Shown: positions 24,894 to 33,557, counted from the stretch's first letter. The stretch: DNA of 64,000 nucleotides from an uncultured Candidatus Melainabacteria bacterium (GCA_934757155.1 CAKVLI010000004.1:45703-109702), one strand, 5' to 3'. The notes: generated by a model not told the origin, from the sequence alone. A program made the numbers and translations.

Positions 24894-25044
24894 TTATTCA
24901 AACTTTTCCGCATCCAAAGACTTAACTACCCTCGCCGGACAGCCCACAACCACCGCGTTATCCGGAACATTTTTTGTCACAACAGTACAGTTCAGAGAAA
25001 GTATAATACACCCTGCACCATTTGTAAAACCACTGCTTGGATAA
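24894..25044 (-). pseudogene. C-terminal remnant of a hexapeptide-repeat acyltransferase
   Basis: A minus-strand frame reads GAGCIILSLNCTVVTKNVPD then NAVVVGCPARVVKSLDAEKF and a stop at 24894-24896. This is the typical end of a left-handed beta-helix O-acetyltransferase (TVVTK-VPDNAVVVG-PARVVK). Nothing upstream continues it past about 25044, so the gene has lost its 5' part. It lies upstream of the family 9 glycosyltransferase on the same strand and adds to the picture of a decayed cluster edge. Confidence 0.75.
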
Positions 25045-25184
25045 TAATGAAATAAAATTTAAAGAAATACTTAATATATATTTACATAACAGTTAACATA
25101 TTTGCGCTGCAAAAAATTTTATGTTAAATTTTTATATAATGGCAGTATAGTATAGGGGTAAAAGCTGTCGGTTTGTGAGGACTA

Positions 25185-25739
25185 ATGAAAAGTACAACAC
25201 TTAGAAGATCAAATATTACCAGAGAAAAAGTTGCTATGATGGAAGCGCTAAACCGCTACAACAAGCAGCATCAAGACGAAGATTTTTACAAATCACAGAA
25301 CAAAACTCGTGAGTTGGATGTTCTTTGGCAATCTTTTGGTGTAAAACCTCAAAAGAGTGAAAAAGCTCCGCAAGTGTACTTTGTAACAGGTTTGATTTTG
25401 GGTGTAATTGCAACCCTTGCAATTACGACTCTTGTAAGCTTGTTGGTGAACTTCTCAACCCCTAAAGATGACATGGTCATGCCTAAAAAAGCAAAAGTTG
25501 AAACTTCTGGGAAGTTCTCATTTATCCCTGCAGACAGCGCAGCATCTAAGTCAACGGCTGTACAAGTTTCTAACGAAGAATATGTCGTTAAAGAAGGCGA
25601 CACTCTGGAAAGTATCGTTATAAGATTTTACGGGGCTTTTGATATGAGCAAAGTTAATGCTATTCAAGAAGCTAACAAAATGGCTAATCCAAACGCATTG
25701 TCAATCGGTCAAAAGCTAATCATTCCAATGAATCAATAG
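25185..25739 (+). CDS. Membrane-anchored LysM protein
   Basis: A 184-residue protein with a basic N-terminal cytoplasmic part (1-62), one membrane helix (about 66-88, VTGLILGVIATLAITTLVSL), a short linker and a C-terminal LysM domain (YVVKEGDTLESIVIRFYG to IGQKLIIPMNQ). LysM binds N-acetylglucosamine-containing polymers, so the domain probably touches peptidoglycan from the periplasmic side. It precedes radA with a three-base gap, so the two are likely co-transcribed. A TATAAT-like -10 lies near 25134. Function beyond wall binding is unknown. Confidence 0.85.
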   Translation: MKSTTLRRSNITREKVAMMEALNRYNKQHQDEDFYKSQNKTRELDVLWQSFGVKPQKSEKAPQVYFVTGLILGVIATLAITTLVSLLVNFSTPKDDMVMPKKAKVETSGKFSFIPADSAASKSTAVQVSNEEYVVKEGDTLESIVIRFYGAFDMSKVNAIQEANKMANPNALSIGQKLIIPMNQ

Positions 25740-25742
25740 GTC

Positions 25743-27107
25743 ATGGCAAAAGTAAAGTCTAAATATGTATGTCAAAACTGTGGATATGAAACAGCAGGAT
25801 ATTTGGGGAAATGTCCCGAATGTGGTGCTTGGGCATCTTTTGTTGAAGAGATTTCAGGAACGGTTTTAAAGTCTGAAAACATCCTCTTGCCTGACGATAA
25901 CCCGCCCGTTAAATTGTCCGAAATTGTTATGAATTCCGAAATCCGTACAACAACCGGAATCGGTGAATTCGACAGAGTTCTCGGCGGTGGAATTGTACAA
26001 GGTTCTCTTGTTCTGCTTGCAGGCGACCCCGGTATCGGTAAGTCTACAATCCTTTTGCAAACCGCAGGCGAGCTATGCAGGCAAGGTAAAAAAGTTTTAT
26101 ATATTTCTGCGGAAGAATCCGCAGGACAGATAAAACTTCGTGCAGAAAGACTCGGAGTGACTTCAGACAATCTCTACATTTATCCGCAAACAAATTTCGA
26201 ATTGATAAAGAAAAATATTTTAGAAATGAAGCCTGATTTGGTTATAGCGGACAGTATTCAAGCAATTTATACCTCAACTATTCAAAGCTCAGCAGGCAGT
26301 GTTTCTCAAATCCGCGAATGCTGCAACTCTCTTATGGGAATTGCAAAATCCGCGAATGTTTCGATTATTGTTATCGGGCATGTTACCAAAGAAGGGAACA
26401 TTGCAGGCCCAAAAGTTCTTGAACATATGGTAGATACCGTAATCCAGTTCGAAGGAGATAAATACAAGACTTATCGTATTTTGCGCTCTGTCAAGAACCG
26501 TTTTGGAAACACATCAGAAGTCGGAATTTTCGAAATGGGTTCAAAGGGTTTAAGCGAAGTTATTAACCCTAGCGAACTGTTTTTGAAAGAATACAATCAA
26601 ACCCAAACCCCCGGAAGTACAATAATTGTAACCAGCGAGGGAACTCGTCCGCTTTTGGTTGAAATCCAAGCCTTGGTCGGGACAACTCCATATCCGACTC
26701 CTCGAAGAATTGCAAACGGAGTTGATATTAGCCGAGTTCTTCAGATTTTGGCAGTTTTGGAAAAACGAATCGGGCTAAACCTTTCTAAACAGGACGTTTA
26801 CGTGAACGTAATCGGCGGAATTGACGTCAATGAACCTGCTGCAGACTTGGGAATTGCACTTGCAATCATAACTTGCGTAAGAGATGTTGTGTTTGATTCA
26901 CATACCGCAATTGTGGGTGAAATCGGACTTTCGGGAGAAATTAGAGCTGTAAATCATATTGATAAACGTATAAACGAGGCTCAAAAACTCGGCTTCAAAC
27001 GAATTATCATTCCGGAAGCTAACGATATTTCAGAAAAATTTGATGGAATAAATATCGTTAAGGTAAAAAGAATTTTGGAAGCAATTACCCGCAGTGTGAA
27101 AGGATAA
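25743..27107 (+). CDS. radA: DNA repair protein RadA
   Basis: A 454-residue RecA-like branch-migration factor. N-terminal C4 zinc finger (Cys10, Cys13, Cys24, Cys27: YVCQNCGYETAGYLGKCPEC), Walker A GDPGIGKST at 94-102, the RadA-specific SVKNRFGNTSEVG, and a Lon-like C-terminal domain (NVIGGIDVNEPAADLGIALA, VGEIGLSGEIRAV). In bacteria it acts in recombination and in natural transformation. Length and domain order are standard. Co-directional with the LysM gene (3-base gap) and the amidohydrolase (6-base gap). Confidence 0.97.
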   Translation: MAKVKSKYVCQNCGYETAGYLGKCPECGAWASFVEEISGTVLKSENILLPDDNPPVKLSEIVMNSEIRTTTGIGEFDRVLGGGIVQGSLVLLAGDPGIGKSTILLQTAGELCRQGKKVLYISAEESAGQIKLRAERLGVTSDNLYIYPQTNFELIKKNILEMKPDLVIADSIQAIYTSTIQSSAGSVSQIRECCNSLMGIAKSANVSIIVIGHVTKEGNIAGPKVLEHMVDTVIQFEGDKYKTYRILRSVKNRFGNTSEVGIFEMGSKGLSEVINPSELFLKEYNQTQTPGSTIIVTSEGTRPLLVEIQALVGTTPYPTPRRIANGVDISRVLQILAVLEKRIGLNLSKQDVYVNVIGGIDVNEPAADLGIALAIITCVRDVVFDSHTAIVGEIGLSGEIRAVNHIDKRINEAQKLGFKRIIIPEANDISEKFDGINIVKVKRILEAITRSVKG

Positions 27108-27113
27108 AACCTT

Positions 27114-27971
27114 ATGATTATTGATTCACACGTACATTGCGGCAATTCCGCGTGGGGAGATTTTACCCCCGAATATCTGCTTAATCTCCTTGGAGAAGAG
27201 GTCGATTTTGCGATTTGTTCTAACTTAGAGGGGATTGAAAGAGCCTTTGGAAAAGCCCTCAAAGACGAAAAAACTTGTAATCTTGAAATGCTTGAGATTT
27301 CAAAAAAGTTTCCTAAACTCAAACCTTTGGCGGTTTGTCAGCCGAATTTGACAGAAAACGCAGAAGTAATCCGAGAATTATTAGAAAATCATCCTGAATT
27401 TATCGGGTTAAAAATCCATCCGGAGTGTATGAAACTTCCTGCAAACAGCGAAAAATACGACAAATATCTCGAGCTTGCAAGAGAGCTTAAAAAGCCTTGC
27501 CTGTACCACTCAGGACATATAAAATCGCGCTTTTCTTCACCCATTCTTATTTATGAGAAAGCCAAACAATTTCCCGATGTGCCGATTATTCTCGGGCATC
27601 TTTCTACAGGACCAAAAGACTCTCATATTAAGGCAATTGAGATTATGCTTGAATCCGTTGAAAACAACGATGCAAATTTGTATGTCGATGTTTCATGGAT
27701 AGATTTTGCCTATGAGAGGTTGAGTGACACAATGGAAGACACTTTGATGCTGATTGAAGCTTTGAAGAATACATCAAAAGGAGATTTTACACACAAGATT
27801 ATGTGGGCAACGGATGCGCCGGTCGGAGCGTTCAACCAAAACAAAGACTCCTATAAACGAAATCTTGCAGTTTTCAAACTGCGTGTTTTAGAAAAATTCA
27901 ATGACGAGAAGTTGCTCTATGACCTACTTTCCGGAAACGCTATGCAGCTGTATGGTATTCACCATTTTTAG
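27114..27971 (+). CDS. Amidohydrolase-family metal-dependent hydrolase
   Basis: A 285-residue TIM-barrel hydrolase of the amidohydrolase 2 group. Metal-binding pattern: MIIDSHVHCG (His-x-His), FIGLKIHPE, CLYHSGH, PIILGHLSTG and the final aspartate in IMWATDAPVG. Members are often decarboxylases or hydrolases; no substrate can be inferred. It follows radA by six bases. Its 3' end overlaps the convergent cysteine-protease-like gene by 32 bases, which is unusually tight. Confidence 0.88.
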   Translation: MIIDSHVHCGNSAWGDFTPEYLLNLLGEEVDFAICSNLEGIERAFGKALKDEKTCNLEMLEISKKFPKLKPLAVCQPNLTENAEVIRELLENHPEFIGLKIHPECMKLPANSEKYDKYLELARELKKPCLYHSGHIKSRFSSPILIYEKAKQFPDVPIILGHLSTGPKDSHIKAIEIMLESVENNDANLYVDVSWIDFAYERLSDTMEDTLMLIEALKNTSKGDFTHKIMWATDAPVGAFNQNKDSYKRNLAVFKLRVLEKFNDEKLLYDLLSGNAMQLYGIHHF

Positions 27972-29337
27972 CTTTTTGCATTTTTTCAAAATCATCTACG
28001 CCGTATTTCCAGCTTTCTTCATAGTCAAAGTCTCTTGAAGCGATTTCTTCCGGCAATCCAGCGTGGTGGATTTTCGGAATAAGAAAGGATTCGGGCATTT
28101 CAATAGGCTTATCGAGATTATCATCAGAATCCTGACAAATAAAGATTGTTTCGCCGTTTTTACCTGTTTTTGAGCCGACAATTGTTATCTCATGACCTGC
28201 CAATTTGTTGTCATTGTCAGGGTCTGGCCAAGTATAGCCAATAATTATATTGTGTCCGAGTTTAAGTGTGTCTAACAATTCTTTTTTAATAGTTGCAAAA
28301 TCTTTTTCATAACCTTCGAGTCGTCCGTTTTGATCAACCTTTTGGTAAATTACGGAGACTGTGTTTTTATTTTCCATAATTGATTCAACATAAGTTTTCT
28401 CAAAGTCAATCAAACCGCCGTCTTCCTCAGTCCAAGCATTTGGAGCGCGTTTGTCAGTCAAAGAATCGTAAGTTTGTTGTGAGCCGAGCTGCATCATAGT
28501 TGATTGCATAAGAACATCTATGATTGAACGTTCGCCTTTATCTCTGTGATTGTTCTGAATTCTTGCTCTAATCAAAGCATTTTTATCCGGTTTTAAAACA
28601 ACTGCTGCCTTATCAAAATTCAGAACTTTATGCGGAGTCTTAAACTTATTCAAGAGCCAAACAGCATCAAGAGTTTTGTCAGACAATGCGTCCATATCAA
28701 TGATTTTGTATGCTTCGTTTGCAGAAGAAGTTAAACCTTCGACAATTCTGAAAAATTCTGCAGGGTTTTTTGTTGCCAAATCGAACTCAACACTTGCTGT
28801 CGGACAGGTTCCCGTGTGCATATTGTCGAGATTATAGTTTGCTTCATTGATTTCGTTTTCGTCTTCGGACATATTTGTAACCAAACCGATGACCGGAACC
28901 TTGTATTCACGCGGAATATCTTCACAAGTTTGAGTGATTACATAAGGGTTTTGGATAATATCAAGACATTCTTCCAAAATTGTCCTGCCGTCTAACCCCG
29001 GATCTCTTTCTTCTTTTAGAATTTTGTGCAAATTATCAAGTACAGAGCTCTTGTCATCAGAATCATTTTTCAACAATATTCCTGATTTGAGTGCATAATC
29101 GAGTTTTCTTCTGTACTTTGCATCCAATTCTTCAGAGATTTCTTTATATTTTTTCTTCTCATCTTTTGTTGTTAATGCCGTTCTAACAGTAACCGCAGAA
29201 GTATATGCTTCCGCTCTGAATGCCGGAGAAGATGTTTTCATCGTTTCATTTTGGGAAGAGAAAGGAGCGGATTGAGTTTTGTTAACTATTCCGCTCGTTT
29301 GATAAACCTTTGCATTTTGAAAATTTACACTAACCAT
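27940..29337 (-). CDS. Unknown protein with papain-like Cys-His-Asp pattern
   Basis: A 465-residue protein I cannot place in a family. Three spaced motifs fit a papain-fold cysteine peptidase: TGTCPTASVEF (Cys178, after a glycine-threonine turn), LAGHEITIVGSK (His382) and IFICQDSDD (Asp403), each in the expected local context (helix after Cys, strand after His). The N-terminus has no signal peptide; it starts MVSVNFQNAK and has SSPAFRAEAY at 37-46, a looser version of the tag seen on four other proteins here. Middle region is helical and charged. The gene has a long, weak leader, is divergent from the lipoprotein pair and overlaps the amidohydrolase gene tail to tail. Peptidase activity is a prediction from motif spacing only. 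Confidence 0.6.
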   Translation of the reverse strand: MVSVNFQNAKVYQTSGIVNKTQSAPFSSQNETMKTSSPAFRAEAYTSAVTVRTALTTKDEKKKYKEISEELDAKYRRKLDYALKSGILLKNDSDDKSSVLDNLHKILKEERDPGLDGRTILEECLDIIQNPYVITQTCEDIPREYKVPVIGLVTNMSEDENEINEANYNLDNMHTGTCPTASVEFDLATKNPAEFFRIVEGLTSSANEAYKIIDMDALSDKTLDAVWLLNKFKTPHKVLNFDKAAVVLKPDKNALIRARIQNNHRDKGERSIIDVLMQSTMMQLGSQQTYDSLTDKRAPNAWTEEDGGLIDFEKTYVESIMENKNTVSVIYQKVDQNGRLEGYEKDFATIKKELLDTLKLGHNIIIGYTWPDPDNDNKLAGHEITIVGSKTGKNGETIFICQDSDDNLDKPIEMPESFLIPKIHHAGLPEEIASRDFDYEESWKYGVDDFEKMQKAKNGEYHTAA

Positions 29338-29462
29338 ATATATATAAAAACATTTCTCTCAAAAAAATTGCGCTTGTGTAAATAAATGTTAAATTAAATA
29401 ACAAAAAAAAAAATTACAAGTTTTTAACTCAATGACGGTATAAAAAAAGGAGTAAATATAAA

Positions 29463-29897
29463 ATGAAAACATTACCAATATCCATCAGAAACAAAATATT
29501 ACCTCTTGCAGCTGCTGCAACGTTAACTGCAGGCGCATTGACATCATGCTCAGCGCCTAGGATTGATAAAAATACTACTACAATCACTTACAGAAGCAAC
29601 ATTGAACAATTAGGCAATTCACATGACAGCTTTGAAAAGCATAAAAACGCAGAAACAATCGATTTTCAAAACGATAGCTATATTACAACTGAAAACTCTA
29701 ATAATATCACTGAGGAAACACCCGATAACCAAACTACAGTAATCATAAGAGAAACATCTGTAGATACGACCAAGCAAAAAAAGAATTCCGGTAAAAATGC
29801 TTGGAAGACAATAGTGGATATAGTTTGTGGATTGGTATTTGCCGGACTCGTGGCGGGAACAATTGCAAGCATAATAGATGATCTAAAAACAACATAA
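29463..29897 (+). CDS. Small lipoprotein, paralogue 1
   Basis: A 144-residue predicted lipoprotein: leader MKTLPISIRNKILPLAAAAT then LTAGALTSC with lipobox LTSC (Cys at 29). Residues 1-60 are nearly the same as the next gene. The middle is Asn/Thr-rich (TTENSNNITEETPDNQTTVI) and a single membrane helix ends the protein (IVDIVCGLVFAGLVAGTIAS). A lipid-anchored N-terminus plus a C-terminal helix would tether both ends to membrane. Ribosome site AAAGGAG. No known family. Confidence 0.8.
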   Translation: MKTLPISIRNKILPLAAAATLTAGALTSCSAPRIDKNTTTITYRSNIEQLGNSHDSFEKHKNAETIDFQNDSYITTENSNNITEETPDNQTTVIIRETSVDTTKQKKNSGKNAWKTIVDIVCGLVFAGLVAGTIASIIDDLKTT

Positions 29898-29970
29898 GTA
29901 TTCTAAAAATATCTAAGTGAAATGCCTATTCAAATATTTTAACCGGCTATAATCGAAAGGAAATAATAAA

Positions 29971-30600
29971 ATGAGAACATTACCTATATCAATCAGACGC
30001 AAAATTTTACCTCTTACTGCTGCCGCAACATTGACTGCAGGTGCTCTGACGTCTTGTTGTGACCCCATAATTGACAAAAACACTATTACAACCTCATACG
30101 GAAGAAGCATTGAACAGTTAGATAGTTCACTTGATAGCCTCAAAATGTGCAAAAACGGAAGAACAATTAATTTCCAAGACTATTACACTCAATCAAAAGA
30201 AAAAATCCTTGCCTCTTCTCTTGATGAAAAAAAGTTGATGGAAGACGGCTTAAACGGTGAAGGTAAGAAAATCGCAAAAAAAGGTTGTGATGATAATGGT
30301 TTCTTATTGGGAATAATAAGTTATTTTCTAAGTGGATTTGTCGGTTTATGCACCGGAATGGTAAAAGGTACACAAAAAGGACTAACCACAGGAGTTTTAA
30401 CAGGAGTTATTACGGGTATAATACCTATAATGGATTCTTACATAGAACTGGAAAGAAAACCGAAAGAAGAACTGGCGAATGAATATGTTGCACTGGCTCA
30501 AAAACAATTTAGTGAATATAAAGATCAAAAGTTGCATGATTTAAATAATGAAAAAAACGAATTCGTAAAAAATAACGATGGAGATACAATTTATTATTAA
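29971..30600 (+). CDS. Small lipoprotein, paralogue 2, with glycine-rich membrane segment
   Basis: A 209-residue protein whose first 60 residues copy paralogue 1 (MRTLPISIRRKILPLTAAAT, lipobox LTSC), whereas the rest differs: a charged helix, then a glycine-rich hydrophobic block (FVGLCTGMVKGTQKGLTTGV, LTGVITGIIPIM) resembling glycine-zipper membrane segments, then a charged tail. Tandem duplication followed by replacement of the C-terminal module is the simplest explanation. Ribosome site AAAGGAAA. Confidence 0.8.
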   Translation: MRTLPISIRRKILPLTAAATLTAGALTSCCDPIIDKNTITTSYGRSIEQLDSSLDSLKMCKNGRTINFQDYYTQSKEKILASSLDEKKLMEDGLNGEGKKIAKKGCDDNGFLLGIISYFLSGFVGLCTGMVKGTQKGLTTGVLTGVITGIIPIMDSYIELERKPKEELANEYVALAQKQFSEYKDQKLHDLNNEKNEFVKNNDGDTIYY

Positions 30601-30627
30601 TCTTACCCAATACAACTTTCAAAAGAT

Positions 30628-30664
30628 AAATAGGGTACGTCAAAAAGACGCACCCTATTTTTGT
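30628..30664 (+). terminator. Terminator after the lipoprotein pair
   Basis: The stem AAATAGGGT-x-CGTC / GACG-x-ACCCTATTT with one internal mismatch and loop AAAAA is followed by TTTTTGTCAT. Core and trailing bases match the terminator at 5981-6013. Confidence 0.85.
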
Positions 30665-30699
30665 CATCTTGATAGTTTTGTTGATGCTGTAAATCAAAG

Positions 30700-31035
30700 A
30701 TTTACCGCATCCTACCGGGGTAAATAATATTGGGGCAGAAGGTCAATGCCACAAGACTTTGTTTAACCAACCACCTCACCGCCCTTGTCTTGGATTATTC
30801 GGGCTCTCGCCGGAGTAACGTCCGGCTCGACCTTACGGGCTAGGCTTCGCCATCGCCCTACCGAAAATCCGCCCTCCCTAAGGAGGGTATTGACGAACAC
30901 TCTCGTCAATTGAACCCTCACCCAACCCTCTCCCTTGGAGAGGGGAATATATTGTCGTCCTGAATTTATTTCAGGACCTAATCAACTTGTAGTTCTGACC
31001 AAACAACCTTAATATTTACCCCTTTACCCCTTGAA
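30700..31035. repeat. Mosaic intergenic repeat block 1
   Basis: No gene. The stretch is GC-richer than its surroundings and holds several modules seen again at 46574-46716 and 61820-62250: CCCTCTCC-type palindrome (30922-30948), GTCGTCCTGAATTTATTTCA (30953-30972, completed by GGACCT), and the reverse complement of the GGGGTAAATATT...ACTACAAG module (about 30984-31030). Another partial GGGGTAAAT lies at 30717. Confidence 0.65.
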
Positions 31036-31177
31036 AATAAAGTTTAAGGTGATATTATACTAGACGGACATTTACAGTATAAATAGTAGAGAGTATACAC
31101 AAAGCTTTTGCACGAAGACCATAGTTTCGCGGGAGTTTGTTTTATCTCAAAATATACACAGAGGAGAAAATAGGAAA

Positions 31178-32047
31178 ATGGAAGAAGAAAAAGTAATTTC
31201 TACACAAGACAGCCTTACTCCGAGCGCGACTGTACACGAATTAAGTGACAGTGTTATGACAGGTAAGGCTAATTATAGTAAAACAAAAACATTTACACTT
31301 GCGATAGCTGCAGGTGCGTTTATCGCATTTGGTGCGCAAGTATCATTGACTGTAATGACTGGTGATTCAATGATGGGTTGGGGCTTCACCAAGCTAATCG
31401 GAGCAATGACATTCGCTACAGGTTTGATGATTGTTGCTTTGACAGGTGCTGAATTGTTTACAGGTAACGTTATGATGACTTTCTCTGTTTTGGAAAGAAA
31501 AGTCAGCTTGATACAACTTTTAAGAAGCTGGCCATTGGTTTATGTTGCGAACTTCTTGGGTTCAATTTTGGTAGCTGGTTTGATTTTCGGTGCAGGTATG
31601 GGACATAACGGCGGAGACGCAGTTGGTGTAACCGCTATGCAAACAGCCTTCTCAAAAATTAATTTGTCATTTGGGGAAGCATTCTTCAGAGGTATTCTTT
31701 GTAACTGGTTAGTTTGCTTAGCTATCTTTATGGCATCAACATCAAAGCGTGTTATCGGTAAGATTTTTGCAATATTCTTCCCGATTATGACATTCGTTGC
31801 ATCAGGTTATGAACACAGTGTTGCGAATATGTTCTTTATTCCTAACGGACTTTTGATGAAACACTTCCCTTCAATCGTTGCTGCTTCAGGTTTTACCCCT
31901 GACCAATTGGCAACAATGACTTGGAAAGGTTTCTTCTTAGGTAACTTGTTGCCTGTTACTTTGGGTAACATTGTGGGTGCGTTTGTTTTTGTTGTTCTTT
32001 TATTCTGGACAGCTTATATTAGAGAAGAACATAGACGTCAAGGTTAA
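31178..32047 (+). CDS. Formate/nitrite transporter family channel
   Basis: A 289-residue FNT-family pentameric inner-membrane channel for small monocarboxylates or nitrite. Six membrane helices are visible, with the family stretches GALFTGN-like (ALTGAELFTGNVMM) and CNWLVCLAIFMA, plus the histidine-containing SGYEHSVANMFFIPNGLL. Formate is the likelier substrate in a fermenting gut organism, but nothing nearby confirms it. Residues 1-40 are a charged cytoplasmic tail. Ribosome site GAGGAG lies a little far from the ATG (14 bases); the leader contains TATACACA twice (about 31093 and 31153). Confidence 0.92.
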   Translation: MEEEKVISTQDSLTPSATVHELSDSVMTGKANYSKTKTFTLAIAAGAFIAFGAQVSLTVMTGDSMMGWGFTKLIGAMTFATGLMIVALTGAELFTGNVMMTFSVLERKVSLIQLLRSWPLVYVANFLGSILVAGLIFGAGMGHNGGDAVGVTAMQTAFSKINLSFGEAFFRGILCNWLVCLAIFMASTSKRVIGKIFAIFFPIMTFVASGYEHSVANMFFIPNGLLMKHFPSIVAASGFTPDQLATMTWKGFFLGNLLPVTLGNIVGAFVFVVLLFWTAYIREEHRRQG

Positions 32048-32063
32048 TTAATGATATAAGATA

Positions 32064-32099
32064 AGAAAGGCTACTATTTTTTGTAGTAGTCTTTCTTTT
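32064..32099 (+). terminator. Terminator after the formate/nitrite channel gene
   Basis: Stem AAAG-x-CTACTA / TAGTAG-x-CTTT with a T-rich loop followed by CTTTTA, 17 bases past the stop codon. Confidence 0.8.
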
Positions 32100-32122
32100 A
32101 ACTAAATTATAGAATGTTATAT

Positions 32123-33304
32123 ATGAAAAGATTTTTGCCGATATTAATAGCACTTATATTTCCGCTTTTACCCTCTTTTGCAATAGAGGAAGTACCTTTG
32201 CCAGTTGAAGAGTTAAAACTCGACACAGAGATTGCAGAAGAAAGCGTTGCGACTGAGGATTATACTCTGCCTCAGGAAAAAACTTTGAGGGAAAAATTGA
32301 GCGATGTTTATCATTTGGAAGTTGAACAAATTGATAAACCGCATTATTTGTTAGAGGATGTTTTCACGAAAAGATTTGCCGAAGATTCACCTTGGGAAAA
32401 GACCCAATTATGGGCAGGGTATAACGGTGATATCGGAATGTATTTCAACGATGACACCATAACGAATCAGTTTGAATTTAACACGATTAATGTCGGTTAT
32501 GATGCGTTTTTGAAGGATAAAAATGCTGATTTCAGGATGATGATAAACATATCTCCATTGTCATCCCGAAACGTTATCCAAAATTTGCCTGCGGATGTTT
32601 ATATTGCAACGAACAAAGTTCCGCATCACAGATTTTTAATAGGTAATTCTAGACCACCGGTCGGGGTTGAAGGCGCGCAAGGTCCGTTCATTTTACCATT
32701 TGCAGTCAGAGCGCAAATTTCCAGAAACTTTGGTACAGTGAGAAAACTCGGTGCAAGAGCTTCCGGAAACTACAGTTTGGTAGATTATGATTTTGGTGTT
32801 TACAGCTCAGACACATATTTTCAGGAATTCTTCCCAGGGGCAGAATTTATCGGTTGGGTAAACTTCAAACCGCTCGGAAAAACAGATGGTAGATACGGAC
32901 AACTAAAAATTGGTGGCGGTTTACAAGGCGGACACAGAGATAACAATTATTGCGTAACCGGTGCTTATATCGGCTGGGAATACAAGCGTTTATTGTTAAA
33001 TTTTGAATGGGCAAACGCTAACGGCTACAACGGTCCGAGCAACCATTCCACAACTACGCAGGCTAGTGGTTTTTATTCAACAATCGCTTACAGAATAACC
33101 CCGAAATTACAAGCTTTGTTCAGATACGACCAATTTGACCCAAACAGAGATATTGCTAACAACAACCGACGTGAATACACTGCAGGCATTAACTACTTCA
33201 TAAAAGGTCAGGGATTGAAGTTGATGCTTAACTACGTATTCTGCCAAAACGACGCAGCAAAAGATTCACACAGGATAATATTAGGCACACAAATCTTATT
33301 ATAG
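32123..33304 (+). CDS. Outer-membrane beta-barrel protein (porin-like)
   Basis: A 393-residue predicted outer-membrane protein: signal peptide MKRFLPILIALIFPLLPSFA, an acidic linker, a short helical stretch, then many amphipathic strands with aromatic girdles (TQLWAGYNGDIGMYF, KLMLNYVFCQND) ending in HRIILGTQILL. The size and final hydrophobic strand fit a porin of around 16 strands, but I do not recognise a specific family. I start at the second Met (32123), where the signal peptide begins; an ATG three codons earlier (32114) is equally possible and neither has a clear ribosome site. It follows the channel gene after a terminator. Confidence 0.75.
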   Translation: MKRFLPILIALIFPLLPSFAIEEVPLPVEELKLDTEIAEESVATEDYTLPQEKTLREKLSDVYHLEVEQIDKPHYLLEDVFTKRFAEDSPWEKTQLWAGYNGDIGMYFNDDTITNQFEFNTINVGYDAFLKDKNADFRMMINISPLSSRNVIQNLPADVYIATNKVPHHRFLIGNSRPPVGVEGAQGPFILPFAVRAQISRNFGTVRKLGARASGNYSLVDYDFGVYSSDTYFQEFFPGAEFIGWVNFKPLGKTDGRYGQLKIGGGLQGGHRDNNYCVTGAYIGWEYKRLLLNFEWANANGYNGPSNHSTTTQASGFYSTIAYRITPKLQALFRYDQFDPNRDIANNNRREYTAGINYFIKGQGLKLMLNYVFCQNDAAKDSHRIILGTQILL

Positions 33305-33339
33305 GGATAGGAATATAAAAAAACTTTATATAAGTGCGA

Positions 33340-33454
33340 TTTTGTTACCTGCTAGTCAGCAGGTGGGTGAGTGCCTTAGAATATCCGTTTCCCGCTGGCG
33401 ATTTTGTATCGACGGGTATACTTCAAAAGACTATAGAGCTTACTCTCCCTTTTA
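33340..33454 (+). ncRNA. Candidate structured RNA between the porin gene and folP
   Basis: A short hairpin ACCTGC / GCAGGT (33347-33364) is followed by a long interrupted rod: GGG-x-GAGT (33365-33372) pairs with ACTC-x-CCC (33442-33449), enclosing CCCG/CGGG and CGAT-TTTGT-ATCG (33391-33416), and the rod ends in TTTT. The rod with an asymmetric internal bubble is somewhat 6S-RNA-like, but no conserved 6S sequence was recognised. It could also be a leader or a degraded sequence. Confidence 0.3.
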
Positions 33455-33542
33455 GTAAAAAATGTAGGAACAAAATAAACACCTATATAAAGTAATAATA
33501 TTATTACATATTTTCTCCGGCATTTCAATAGAAAAGTGTCTG

Positions 33543-33551
33543 TGATACAAT
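33543..33551 (+). promoter_or_regulatory. Extended -10 of folP, apparently leaderless start
   Basis: TGATACAAT (TG-n-TACAAT) ends six bases before the folP ATG, the same spacing as at marR. No ribosome site precedes the ATG, so the mRNA may begin at or near the start codon. Confidence 0.45.
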
Positions 33552-33557
33552 CCGGTT

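Noticed and set aside
25140..25184. tRNA-like look of the leader before the LysM gene (GGCAGTATAGTATAGGGG)
   Set aside because: It cannot be folded into a cloverleaf and has no T-loop sequence. No tRNA or rRNA gene was found anywhere in the window.
33455..33557. Tetrahydrofolate riboswitch before folP
   Set aside because: No recognisable THF riboswitch core, and the ATG follows the -10 element too closely for any leader.
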